Source of the DNA: Microbispora sp. H11081
GTDB lineage: Bacteria > Actinomycetota > Actinomycetes > Streptosporangiales > Streptosporangiaceae
Direction of reading: 5' to 3'
Assembly (NCBI RefSeq): GCF_012999535.1
Contig: NZ_JABBWV010000007.1
Span: forward strand, 186,001-250,000
DNA: 64,000 nt
Each line of letters opens with the position of its first letter. Positions within the stretch are counted from its first letter, which is position 1. The translations under genes and the position numbers were made by a program. Under the pieces are notes generated by a model. It was given only the letters and a program-made list of their open reading frames with translations, was not told where the DNA came from and did no database searches. Shown one piece after another: positions 42,133 through 49,611 of this stretch.

Positions 42133-43245
42133 TCAGGGTTCGCGAGCGGTGGCCGGAGTAACGGGGTGACCCGCGCACCAGACGGCGCGGATGTCGCGGG
42201 TGGCCGTGATGTCCCGGGTCGGGTCGCCGTTGACCAGCAACAGGTCGGCCCGCATGCCCGGCCGGACGGCGCCCCGGTCGGCCAGGCCGAAGGCGCGGGC
42301 GGGCAGCACGGTCGCCGAGCGCAGGATCTCCACCGGCGTCATGCCGGCCCGCGCCATCAGCTCGAACTCGTGATGCAGGCTCTCGCCGTGGGGCACGGGC
42401 AGCGGCGCGGACGGCTCGGTGTTCGCGTCCGTCCCGGCGAGGATCTCAACACCGGCCCGGTGCAGACGGCCGACGTCGCCCAGCACCGCCCCCAGGTGGT
42501 CGGCCCGCCCAGGCGGCGGGCCGGAGGTCATGAAGGCGGTGAGCAACGCCTCCATCATGGTGATCGTCGGGATGGACCTCTGGCCGGCGCTCCTCATCGC
42601 GGCGACGTCGTGCGCCCGGATCCCGCCGGTGATCGGCGTGTGCGTGACGAACTCCGCTCCCGACTCCACGGCCATCGTGTAGGCGCCCGCCGTGGCGGCG
42701 TGCACGATCGTTTTGAGCCCGTACTCGCGTGCCGCCTCCACCAGCGCACGCAGTGCGTCCGCGGGCGGCCCGCCCTCGCCGGGGGCCTCGGCGACGCCCT
42801 TGATGTAGTCGACACCTTCCGCCGCCCGCGCCTCGACGTGCCGCCGGGCATCGGCTGCGGTCAGGATGACGGCTTCCGGCGGCATTCCCGGCATGCGGGC
42901 GTGGTGGCCGCCCGGCCCGATCGCGGGCAGTCCGGCTGTACGGAAGTCGGCTGCTCCTTGGATCTCGCGCAGCGAGGCCACCCGCTCGGCCGGCCAGCAG
43001 GCCATGTCGAGTCCGGTCGTCACTCCCCAGGCGGCCAGGGCGGCCAGGTTCCCGGGGTCGTGCAGGTGGACATGCGCGTCGATCAGCCCGGGCAGCAGCG
43101 CCGCCCCCGCCGCGTCGATCTCCTCCGCGCCGGCGGGATCGTCGCCGATCAGCGCACCGTCGATGACGACGGTGCGGGGCTCGCCGAGCCGTTCGCCATC
43201 GAAGACCCGCACATTGCGCACGGCTGTCCTGCCGTCAGTGGACAT
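42133..43245 (-). CDS. Amidohydrolase-family metal-dependent hydrolase
   Basis: A 370-residue protein with the amidohydrolase architecture: a small beta-domain (VRNVRVFDGERLGEPRTVVIDGALIG), the metal-binding HxH in LLPGLIDAHVHLHDPG, a His in HAATAGAYT, and the aspartate in ILAGTDANTEP, ending GAVRPGMRADLLLVNGDPTRDI. The metal-bridging Lys is probably in VDYIKGVAEAPG. Such enzymes act on cyclic amides or imidazolones. ATG at 43245 follows a GGGTGG-type site. It is divergent from a TetR gene, with a palindrome between them. Confidence 0.88.
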   Translation of the reverse strand: MSTDGRTAVRNVRVFDGERLGEPRTVVIDGALIGDDPAGAEEIDAAGAALLPGLIDAHVHLHDPGNLAALAAWGVTTGLDMACWPAERVASLREIQGAADFRTAGLPAIGPGGHHARMPGMPPEAVILTAADARRHVEARAAEGVDYIKGVAEAPGEGGPPADALRALVEAAREYGLKTIVHAATAGAYTMAVESGAEFVTHTPITGGIRAHDVAAMRSAGQRSIPTITMMEALLTAFMTSGPPPGRADHLGAVLGDVGRLHRAGVEILAGTDANTEPSAPLPVPHGESLHHEFELMARAGMTPVEILRSATVLPARAFGLADRGAVRPGMRADLLLVNGDPTRDITATRDIRAVWCAGHPVTPATAREP

Positions 43246-43266
43246 GGGCCACCCACCCCAAATAAG

Positions 43267-43280
43267 GAACAATTTTGTTC
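43267..43280. promoter_or_regulatory. Operator-like palindrome before the amidohydrolase gene
   Basis: GAACAATTTTGTTC, arms GAACAA and TTGTTC around TT, 22 bp upstream of the amidohydrolase start at 43245 and 46 bp before the TetR start. Probably the binding site of that TetR. Confidence 0.6.
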
Positions 43281-43312
43281 ACTATCGGAGGCTAGCACGG
43301 CGAAGTGCGTGA

Positions 43313-43318
43313 TATATC
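43313..43318 (+). promoter_or_regulatory. Leaderless -10 box of the TetR gene at 43326
   Basis: TATATC, 7 nt before the ATG at 43326. It supports this start against the earlier in-frame GTG at 43305. Confidence 0.45.
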
Positions 43319-43325
43319 CGTCCTC

Positions 43326-43904
43326 ATGAGTCCCACCCGCCGCCGCGGAGACGCCCTCACCACCGCGATCTTCCAGGCCGTCCTGAGCGAACTGGCCGGG
43401 AGCAGCTTCGAGGAGCTGACGTTCGACAAGATCGCCTCCGCGGCCGGGACCGGGAAAGCGGCCTTGTACCGGCGCTGGTCCACCCCGGCCGAACTCGTCC
43501 TCGCCGCGCTGAGCGACCCCGCGACCGGCTTCGGCGACCCGCCGGCGCCGCCCGGCACGGGCGCACTGCGCGATGACCTGATCGCCCTGCTCGAGCACTT
43601 CGCACGGGCGCTCGACGAGCCGCGCGGCCGCGCGCTGCTCCCGCTCATCGCCCACCGCCACCGCCATCCCGAGCTGTTCGAGCAGGTCCACCGGCTGGTG
43701 GTCCGCCCGCACCAGGAAGTACTGCTGTCCGTCCTGCGCCAGGCGGTCGAACGCGGCGAAGCCGCACCCGGCAGCCTCACCCCGCGCGTCGTCTCAGTCG
43801 GGCCACGCCTGATCCTCTTCCAAACATGGGAGGGCGGTCGCGTGGACTCCGGCGAGATCGCCTCCATCGTCGATGAGGTGCTCATTCCGCTGACGAGGCC
43901 ATGA
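43326..43904 (+). CDS. TetR/AcrR-family regulator
   Basis: A 192-residue regulator. The HTH covers RRGDALTTAIFQAVLSELAGSSFEELTFDKIASAAGTGKAALYRRWSTPAELVLAAL, and the C-terminal domain (LLPLIAHRHRHPELFEQVHRLVVRPHQEVLLSVLRQAVERGEA) is of the TetR_C_11 type. Divergent from the amidohydrolase and likely its repressor, through the GAACAA-type palindrome. A leaderless start at 43326. Confidence 0.9.
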   Translation: MSPTRRRGDALTTAIFQAVLSELAGSSFEELTFDKIASAAGTGKAALYRRWSTPAELVLAALSDPATGFGDPPAPPGTGALRDDLIALLEHFARALDEPRGRALLPLIAHRHRHPELFEQVHRLVVRPHQEVLLSVLRQAVERGEAAPGSLTPRVVSVGPRLILFQTWEGGRVDSGEIASIVDEVLIPLTRP

Positions 43905-44052
43905 CCCCCTGGCCGGCAGCCCGCAGGGCGGCAGTGCGAGACGAAAGGCGCATGTTGTGAGTGGGCCACGGGCGGGTGACCTTCAGGGCTGCCTGAGGTT
44001 CTTAACGGCTACGTGATCGGGTTCAAACCACTAACGCCACGCTAACGAACGA

Positions 44053-44090
44053 CAAGGGCCTGATCGCCGCCTACTGCTATCAGGCCCTTG
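44053..44090 (-). terminator. Stem-loop beside the outer tRNA-Pro fragment
   Basis: CAAGGGCCTGAT (44053-44064) pairs with ATCAGGCCCTTG (44079-44090) with a 14-nt loop, directly beyond the duplicated tRNA-Pro 3' fragment. It occupies the same relative position as the hairpin at 45031-45059 behind the intact tRNA, and may be the tRNA's original terminator. Confidence 0.55.
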
Positions 44091-44097
44091 ACCTGCC

Positions 44098-44149
44098 ACT
44101 ACATGGTCGGGGTGGCGGGATTTGAACCCACGGCCTCTTCGTCCCGAAC
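44098..44149. repeat. Direct repeat of the tRNA-Pro 3' end (putative att site, outer copy)
   Basis: 52 bp identical to 45070-45121, which is the 3' part of tRNA-Pro(CGG) plus 6 bp beyond it. It includes the T-arm sequence GTGGGTTCAAATCCC read on the minus strand. Identity stops at the anticodon arm. Partial duplication of a tRNA 3' end is the mark of site-specific integration. Confidence 0.85.
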
Positions 44150-44216
44150 CCTGGCATGGGGACCATCGGGAAGGGTCGGGTAAGCCGGAAGGTTCATGAA
44201 TGGTTCGATGAAGAAT

Positions 44217-44637
44217 TCACGGGGTGATCAGCATGAGGCCGTGATGGACCTTGAAGTCTTCGAAATCCTTTACGTTCAGCGTGGCAAGCGGCAGACCGTG
44301 TGTCAGGCAACAGGCGGCGATCCACATGTCATTCATCGGGCGTGCGCGACCGCGTTTCATCCCGGCGGCGGAGAGCTTGCCCCAGGTAACAGCGACGTCT
44401 TCATCGCCGGGCAGGGACGGGGACGCCGACGAGCCATTCCGCAAGAGCGCCGCGGCTCCGTGTGCCCCAGTCGCGGACTTCCATCCACTTCGTCAGCTCG
44501 GCGAGAGTAACGAATGTGATCACCGGAACGGCTCCCACCAACTTGGCGGCCAAGGTCTCCGGCAGTCGGCGCTTGTGGATCAGTGAGGAGGCGTCAGTGT
44601 CCAGGACGACAGGGGGCGTGGTAATCGGGTGGGTCAG
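44217..44637 (-). pseudogene. Frameshifted VapC-type PIN-domain toxin
   Basis: Two adjacent frames together give a PIN ribonuclease. The first reads VVLDTDASSLIHKRRLP, AKLVGAVPVITFVTLAELTKWMEVRDWGTRSRGALAEWLVGV and then hits a stop near 44402. The second continues LPGDEDVAVTWGKLSAAGMKRGRARPMNDMWIAACCLTHGLPLATLNVKDFEDF to the stop at 44217. The acidic residues (D in LDTD, E in LAEL, D in NDMWIA) are all still encoded, but a single-base shift around 44405-44440 separates them. No ATG, GTG or TTG begins the first frame after the antitoxin stop, so the start codon is also damaged. VapC toxins cleave RNA. Confidence 0.75.
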
Positions 44638-44834
44638 GCGATGTCGGCGTGGCGCTCGGCATAGGTGAAGGCCAGGAACTCGTCCAATACCTCATCGCTT
44701 TCGAAGGTCTCGGCAGCGAGCTCGTCAACAGAACGGATCGGACGCGCTTGCTTAGCCCTGATCAACTCCTCGATCGAGGTCTTCTTCCGGACAGGCGGGA
44801 AGATCGGGTGATCTGGCTGGCTCTCGCTCATCAT
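44634..44834 (-). CDS. VapB-type antitoxin remnant/gene
   Basis: A 66-residue acidic protein: MMSESQPDHPIFPPVRKKTSIEELIRAKQARPIRSVDELAAETFESDEVLDEFLAFTYAERHADIA. Its size, its charged C-terminus and its position just before a PIN-domain toxin identify it as the antitoxin. It has no clear DNA-binding domain in the visible part, and the family of the antitoxin is uncertain. ATG at 44834 follows AAGGGGG. The stop touches the toxin's reading frame, as usual in such pairs. Confidence 0.65.
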   Translation of the reverse strand: MMSESQPDHPIFPPVRKKTSIEELIRAKQARPIRSVDELAAETFESDEVLDEFLAFTYAERHADIA

Positions 44835-44943
44835 GCCCCCTTGCCGCTCGTCCTGCTTCCTCAAGGTACGGATCGCATCATGTGATCGCACGGCTTCTCG
44901 TCCGGCGAATGCCATGTCCCCGAAGTGAATACCGCGACTGGGG

Positions 44944-45007
44944 TCAGCTCACCCGGTGCGGGCGGGGGGATCTGGACGAACGTGGACAGCCTGAACCACC
45001 GAGGGGC
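44944..45007 (-). pseudogene. Fragment duplicating the 3' end of the HxlR gene
   Basis: About 62 bp matching 40166-40229 with roughly 88% identity (seven or eight differences including one inserted G). It covers the last codons and stop of the HxlR gene ([12 protein letters not shown] region). No HxlR sequence precedes it, so it is a remnant of a second copy or a transferred piece, lying between the antitoxin and the tRNA. Confidence 0.7.
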
Positions 45008-45030
45008 TCGTGGTCACTCAGCAACGCAGA

Positions 45031-45059
45031 AGGCCGGTTCCGATCTTCGGAACCGGCCT
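45031..45059 (-). terminator. Terminator of tRNA-Pro
   Basis: AGGCCGGTTCCGA (45031-45043) and TCGGAACCGGCCT (45047-45059) form a 13-bp perfect stem with a 3-nt loop, 17 bp beyond the tRNA 3' end on the minus strand. Confidence 0.75.
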
Positions 45060-45069
45060 CTCAGCTGGT

Positions 45070-45121
45070 ACTACATGGTCGGGGTGGCGGGATTTGAACC
45101 CACGGCCTCTTCGTCCCGAAC
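45070..45121. repeat. Direct repeat at the tRNA-Pro 3' end (putative att site, inner copy)
   Basis: 52 bp shared exactly with 44098-44149. It covers the acceptor 3' strand, T-arm and variable region of the intact tRNA and 6 bp of flank. Confidence 0.85.
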
Positions 45122-45152
45122 GAAGCGCGCTGCCAAGCTGCGCTACACCCCG
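45076..45152 (-). tRNA. tRNA-Pro (anticodon CGG)
   Basis: A 77-nt cloverleaf. The 5' CGGGGTG pairs with 3' CACCCCG, the anticodon stem CTTCG/CGAAG encloses the loop TTCGGGA with anticodon CGG, the T-arm is GGGTTCAAATCCC and CCA is encoded. It reads CCG proline codons, frequent in this genome. Its 3' half is duplicated at 44098-44149, marking it as an integration target. Confidence 0.97.
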
Positions 45153-45187
45153 GTCGCTCGGACTTTTCGTCCTGCGCCTCGGCAAGT

Positions 45188-46120
45188 CTAGCGGACTTTG
45201 CGGCCGCTTGTGCCATCCGGCACGACGGGGCGGCGGGGAACGAGCGTCAGCAGGGTCGCCTCGGGCGGGCAGGCGAAGCGCGCGGGCGCGTACGGCGAGG
45301 TGCCGAGGCCGGCGGAGACGTGCAGCCAGGCGCTCTCGTGCCTGCTGAGCCCCTTGACGCGGGCGCGGTCGATGCCGCAGTTGGTCACCAGGGCGCCGTA
45401 GAAGGGGATGCACAGCTGCCCGCCATGGGTGTGCCCGGCCAGCAGCAGCTGATATCCGTCCTCGGCGAACCGCGACATGTTGCGCGGCTCGGGGGAGTGC
45501 ATGACGCCGAGCCGCAGGTCGGCGTCGGCGGGCGCCTGGCCGGCGATCTCGTCGTACCGGTCCCGGTCGATGTGGGAGTCGTGGATGCCGCCCACGTGGA
45601 CGTCGAGGTCGGCCACCTTGAGGCGGGCGGCGGCGTTGTTCATGTCGAGCCAGCCGGCCTCCCGCATCGCGGCGCCCAGCTCGTCCCACGGCAGGTTCGG
45701 TACGTTCTGCCGCGAGTCTCCCTTGGAGGTGCGCCACAGGTAGCGGGCCGGGTTCTTCGGCCGGGGGGCGTAGAGGTCGTTGGAGCCGTAGACGAACAGG
45801 CCAGGCCGGTCGAGCAGCGGCTCCACGGCGTACATGTACGACTCGACGGCGTCGGGGTGGGCCAGCGTGTCGCCGGTGTTGACGACGAGGTCGGGGTTGA
45901 GCGAGGAGAGCGACCGCACCCACTCGATCAGCCGCCGGCGGCGGGGCGTGAGGTGCAGGTCGGAGATCTGCAGGATCCGCACCGGGCGCTGGCCCGGTGT
46001 CAGGACGGGCACGTCGAAGCGCCGCAGCCGGAACCAGTTCCGTTCGACCACGGAGGCGTAAGCGGCGCCGGCCACGCCGAGACCGAGGATGGACAGGGGA
46101 ACCGCGGCTGCTTTCCTCAC
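45188..46120 (-). CDS. Metallophosphoesterase (calcineurin-like), membrane-anchored
   Basis: A 310-residue two-metal phosphoesterase. The motifs are [32 protein letters not shown] (Ser in place of the usual Asn-His pair's first residue), and [19 protein letters not shown] hydrophobic N-terminus ([19 protein letters not shown]) probably anchors it in the membrane. GTG at 46120 gives the family start. The gene follows the usual actinobacterial order next to the GatB/YqeY gene and the penicillin-binding protein. Its substrate is unknown; relatives act on UDP-lipids or nucleotides. Confidence 0.9.
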   Translation of the reverse strand: MRKAAAVPLSILGLGVAGAAYASVVERNWFRLRRFDVPVLTPGQRPVRILQISDLHLTPRRRRLIEWVRSLSSLNPDLVVNTGDTLAHPDAVESYMYAVEPLLDRPGLFVYGSNDLYAPRPKNPARYLWRTSKGDSRQNVPNLPWDELGAAMREAGWLDMNNAAARLKVADLDVHVGGIHDSHIDRDRYDEIAGQAPADADLRLGVMHSPEPRNMSRFAEDGYQLLLAGHTHGGQLCIPFYGALVTNCGIDRARVKGLSRHESAWLHVSAGLGTSPYAPARFACPPEATLLTLVPRRPVVPDGTSGRKVR

Positions 46121-46200
46121 ACAGCCATGATGCCCGACGTACGGCCCGCCTCCCGCATAACCTGGCGAAGATCGGAGCCCGGGCACGGCAAGATGGACGC

Positions 46201-46656
46201 ATGAGTGCGTTGAAGGACAAGCTGAAGGCCGATCTCGCGGTGTCGATGAAGGCCCGTGACGAGGTAAGGGTCCGGACGATCCGGATGGCGCTGGCCGCCG
46301 TCAACGTCGAGGAGGTCGCGGGCAAGGAGGCACGCCAGCTCTCCGACGACGAGGTGATCAAGATCCTGACCCGCGAGGCCAAGAAGCGCCGGGAGGCCTC
46401 CGAGGCGTTCGCGGGCGCCGGGCGGGCCGAGCAGGCCCAGGCCGAGTTGGACGAGCAGGCGGTCCTGGAGGAGTACCTTCCCGCCCAGTTGAGCGACGAC
46501 GAGCTCAACACGCTCGTCGACGAGGCGATCGCCGAGAGCGGCGCGGAGGGTCCCAAGGCCATGGGTCAGGTCATGAAGGTCCTGAACCCGAAGGTCGCGG
46601 GCCGTGCCGAGGGTGGCCGCGTCGCCCAGGCCGTACGCGCCCGTCTGTCCGCGTAA
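46201..46656 (+). CDS. GatB/YqeY domain-containing protein
   Basis: A 151-residue cytosolic protein starting MSALKDKLKADLAVSMKARDEVRVRTIRMALAAVNVEEVAGKEARQLSDDEVIKILTREAKKRREASEAF, the YqeY signature, and ending with the GatB tail domain (GPKAMGQVMKVLNPKVAGRAEGGRVAQAVRARL). It resembles the tRNA-binding tail of the amidotransferase GatB; its role is not established. ATG at 46201 lies 6 nt after a CAAGAT -10-like box, so it may be leaderless. Divergent from the metallophosphoesterase. Confidence 0.93.
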   Translation: MSALKDKLKADLAVSMKARDEVRVRTIRMALAAVNVEEVAGKEARQLSDDEVIKILTREAKKRREASEAFAGAGRAEQAQAELDEQAVLEEYLPAQLSDDELNTLVDEAIAESGAEGPKAMGQVMKVLNPKVAGRAEGGRVAQAVRARLSA

Positions 46657-46711
46657 CGGCCCCCATAGCGGTCCGCGTAACCGGTCCTGATAACGGCCTG
46701 GGGCGGAGACG

Positions 46712-46750
46712 ACGATGGGCCGCTCCCCGTAACGGGGAGCGGCCCATCGT
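46712..46750. terminator. Bidirectional terminator between yqeY and the PBP gene
   Basis: Perfect 19-bp arms, ACGATGGGCCGCTCCCCGT (46712-46730) and its complement (46732-46750), around one central base. It lies between two convergent genes, 55 bp after one stop and 15 bp after the other. Confidence 0.85.
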
Positions 46751-46765
46751 GCGAGATCAGCCGGA

Positions 46766-49054
46766 TCAGTTGAACGGGTCGAACGGCGAGTCGCCGCCGC
46801 CGGGACCGCCGCCAGGGCCGCCACCGGGACCGCGGCCGCCGCCGCGTCCGTCACCGGGACCGTCGCCGCCGGGGCCACCGTCACGACCGTCGCCGCCCCG
46901 GTCGGTCTTCGGCTTCGGCGGGGGCGCGCACTGGTGGGCGCAGCCACCGAACCTCGACATGTCCGGCTTCACGAACGGCGTGGGATCGACGCCCTTGAGC
47001 GCCGCGATGAAGGTGGCCTTCCAGATCGGGCCGGGGACGGTGGCGCCGAAGACCGAGCCGTACGACCGGCCGGCCATCACCTGTCCGGGGAGCGGATAGC
47101 GCATCGGGCCGCGCGGGTCACCGAGGCTGACCGCGCCCGCGAGGTCGGGCGTGAACCCGGCGAACCATACGGTGCGGGACTCGTCACCGGTACCGGTCTT
47201 GCCGGCGGCGTCCCTGCCGATGCCGCCGACACCTGACATGGTGCCCTTGGTGAACACGCCCGACAGGATGCCGGTGGCGGCGTCCGCGATCTCGGCCTCG
47301 ATGGCCTGCTTGCAGGACGGCTTGAACGTGGTCACCTTGTTGTAGCGGTCGGTGATCTCGGTGATCGCCATGGGCTTGCAGTACTTACCGCGCGCCGCGA
47401 TGCCCGCGTAGGCGCTGGCCACGGTCACCGGGTCCATCTCGTTGAAGCCAAGGGTGAACGTCTGGAACTCGCGCAGCTTCGAGCCGTCGGCCCGCTTGAT
47501 GCCGAGGTCCTTGGCGGTCTTGACGACGTCGCAGAGGCCGACCCGCCGCTCGAGCTCCATGAAGAAGGTGTTCACCGACTTCCAGGTGCCGGTCTGCAGG
47601 GTCAGGAACCCGCCGTTGCCGCCCTCGGAGTTGTGCTGGGTCACCCGGGGGTCGCCGACCAGGTTGCCCTCGCAGTCCTTGAAGGCCGAGGGACCGCTGG
47701 CCTGGAAGGTCGCGCCGCTGTTGAGGCCGTCGTTGAACTTCCAGCCCTTCTTCAACGCGGTGATCAGCGTGAACACCTTGAAGGTCGACCCCGCCTGGAA
47801 GCCCGCGCCGCCGCCGTGCTGCGCGTCGGCCACGACGTTGATCGACATCTCGTTCTTCTTCTTGCTGGTGCCGAACTTCCGGCTGGCGGCCATCGCTCGG
47901 ATGGCACCCGTGCCCGGTTCGACCAGAGCCTCGGAGGCGACCGGCTTGTCGGACGGGTGGACGTACTTCTTGATCGCCGTGTCGGCGGCCTTCTGCATCT
48001 TCCGATCCAGCGTGGTGCGGATCGTCAGGCCGCCGCGGGCCAGGAAGTCCTGCCGGGCCTTCTTGGTCTTGCCGAACTGCGGGTCGTTGAGGATCTCGTT
48101 GCGCACGTACAGGCAGAAGTACGGGTAGTCGCTCTCCTCGCAGCCGCCGGGGATCTCCTTGTCCTTCCACCCCAGCTTCTTCTTCTTGGCCGCGTCGCGC
48201 TCGGCCACGGTGATGATGTTCAGCTGCTGCATGCGGTCGAGCACCACGTTGCGCCGGGCCACCAGCCGGTCCCGGAACGTCTTGCCCCGGTTGGGGTCGG
48301 TGGCGTTCGGGTCCTGGACGGCTCCGGCGAGCGTCGCGGCCTCGGCCAGGGTCAGCTCCGAGGCGTGCTTGCCGAAGAACCGCTTGGACGCCGCCTCGAT
48401 GCCGTACGCGCTGGCGCCGAAGTAGGCGATGTTGAGATACCGGTTGAGGATCTCGTCCTTGCTGTACTTCTGCTCCATCGACATCGCGTAGCGGATCTCG
48501 TTGAGCTTGCGGCCGACGGTCGGCGCGACGGCGGCGGCCTTCTCCTCGTCGGTCTCCGCCTTGTTGTACAGGACCTGCTTCACGTACTGCTGCGTGATGG
48601 ACGAGCCGCCCTGGGTCACCCCGCCTGTCGTGAGGTTCTTGACGAGCGCGCGGGTGGTGCCCTCGACGTCTAGCGGGCCGTGCTCGTAAAAGCGGAAGTC
48701 CTCGATCGCTACGATAGCCTTGCGCATGATCGGCGCGATGCGGTCCATCGAGACCGATTCCCGGTTCTCGAAGTAGAACTGGGCGATCTGCTTGCCGTCG
48801 GCGTCGAGCAGGACCGTCTTCTCGGGCAGCGGCGGTTCGTCGAGGTCCGCCGGCTTGAGACTCAGGGTCTCGATGCTCGACTTGACCGTCACACCGGCTC
48901 CGCCGACGGCGGGTAGTGCAATCGCCGCCGCCAGCACTCCAGCGACGCCCGAGGCGCCGACAAGACGCAGGGCAGCACCTGTCCGGGATGCCAGAGATTT
49001 GCCGTGAGCTTGCACGGAACCAAGGGTACGTCCGTTTGGCGGCTCTTCCTGCAT
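46766..49054 (-). CDS. Class A penicillin-binding protein (transglycosylase/transpeptidase)
   Basis: A 762-residue bifunctional cell-wall enzyme. A short N-terminal region and one membrane anchor (LVGASGVAGVLAAAIALPAVGGAG) are followed by the glycosyltransferase 51 domain (AIVAIEDFRFYEHGPLD with its catalytic Glu, GGSSITQQYVKQVLY, EILNRYLNIAYFG) and the transpeptidase with SxxK in AGSTFKVF, SxN in SVNTFF and KTG in AGKTGTGDESRTVWFAGFTP. A Gly/Pro/Asp-rich tail of about 50 residues follows. It polymerises and cross-links peptidoglycan at the membrane. It neighbours wblA, as in Streptomyces. ATG at 49054 is the first of two close starts; GTG 49063 is possible. Confidence 0.95.
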   Translation of the reverse strand: MQEEPPNGRTLGSVQAHGKSLASRTGAALRLVGASGVAGVLAAAIALPAVGGAGVTVKSSIETLSLKPADLDEPPLPEKTVLLDADGKQIAQFYFENRESVSMDRIAPIMRKAIVAIEDFRFYEHGPLDVEGTTRALVKNLTTGGVTQGGSSITQQYVKQVLYNKAETDEEKAAAVAPTVGRKLNEIRYAMSMEQKYSKDEILNRYLNIAYFGASAYGIEAASKRFFGKHASELTLAEAATLAGAVQDPNATDPNRGKTFRDRLVARRNVVLDRMQQLNIITVAERDAAKKKKLGWKDKEIPGGCEESDYPYFCLYVRNEILNDPQFGKTKKARQDFLARGGLTIRTTLDRKMQKAADTAIKKYVHPSDKPVASEALVEPGTGAIRAMAASRKFGTSKKKNEMSINVVADAQHGGGAGFQAGSTFKVFTLITALKKGWKFNDGLNSGATFQASGPSAFKDCEGNLVGDPRVTQHNSEGGNGGFLTLQTGTWKSVNTFFMELERRVGLCDVVKTAKDLGIKRADGSKLREFQTFTLGFNEMDPVTVASAYAGIAARGKYCKPMAITEITDRYNKVTTFKPSCKQAIEAEIADAATGILSGVFTKGTMSGVGGIGRDAAGKTGTGDESRTVWFAGFTPDLAGAVSLGDPRGPMRYPLPGQVMAGRSYGSVFGATVPGPIWKATFIAALKGVDPTPFVKPDMSRFGGCAHQCAPPPKPKTDRGGDGRDGGPGGDGPGDGRGGGRGPGGGPGGGPGGGDSPFDPFN

Positions 49055-49269
49055 CGACCTCACGGATCCGCATTACCCCTACGAGGGGGGGACTAGTCAT
49101 TCCCGGCCACATGGCCTGACATGACCATGCACGAATTTGGTCCCCCCGGGGTATGTCGGTTCGATCGTTTCCTTGCGTACTTTCTCCTCTGCGGCTACTG
49201 CAACCAGGAGGCCCGACGCCCGCGCCCGTCGGCCGAACGACTGACCACCTAAGGGGAGTGGGGTCGAAC

Positions 49270-49566
49270 ATGTGGATCACGGATTGGACCTCCCGTGCCG
49301 CCTGCCGAGGTGCGGATCCTGACGCACTCTTCGTGCAAGGCGCAGCCCAGAATCGGGCGAAGCTCATCTGCCGTGGATGCCCCGTCCGTACCGAGTGCCT
49401 CGCCGATGCGCTGGACAACCGCATCGAGTTCGGGGTGTGGGGCGGGATGACGGAGAGGGAACGGCGTGCGCTGCTCAGGCGCAGGCCGGACGTGGAGTCC
49501 TGGCGGGACCTGCTGGAATCCGCCAAGGAGGAGTACGAGCGGACGAACGAGTTGATCGCCGGCTGA
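49270..49566 (+). CDS. wblA: WhiB-like [4Fe-4S] regulator, WblA orthologue
   Basis: A 98-residue iron-sulfur protein. The four cluster-binding cysteines are C12, C34, C37 and C43 (AACRG and ICRGCPVRTEC), followed by the GVWGG turn at 55-59 and a basic C-terminal region (RERRALLRRRP) for DNA or sigma-factor contact. The sequence MWITDWTSRAACRGADPDALFVQGAAQNRAK matches Streptomyces WblA as I recall it, and its place between the PBP gene and the ArsA-like pair agrees. WblA orthologues repress antibiotic production and promote the shift from aerial growth to sporulation in streptomycetes. Confidence 0.93.
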   Translation: MWITDWTSRAACRGADPDALFVQGAAQNRAKLICRGCPVRTECLADALDNRIEFGVWGGMTERERRALLRRRPDVESWRDLLESAKEEYERTNELIAG

Positions 49567-49611
49567 GCCAGACGCGGCGTCCCGCGTGGCGGGACGCCGA
49601 AGACACGCCTT

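Noticed and set aside
44098-44175. Second tRNA-Pro gene
   Set aside because: Only the 3' part is present; the anticodon stem and the 5' half are missing.
44098-45121. Complete integrative element at tRNA-Pro
   Set aside because: Only 972 bp between the repeats, no integrase, excisionase or replication gene; at most a remnant.
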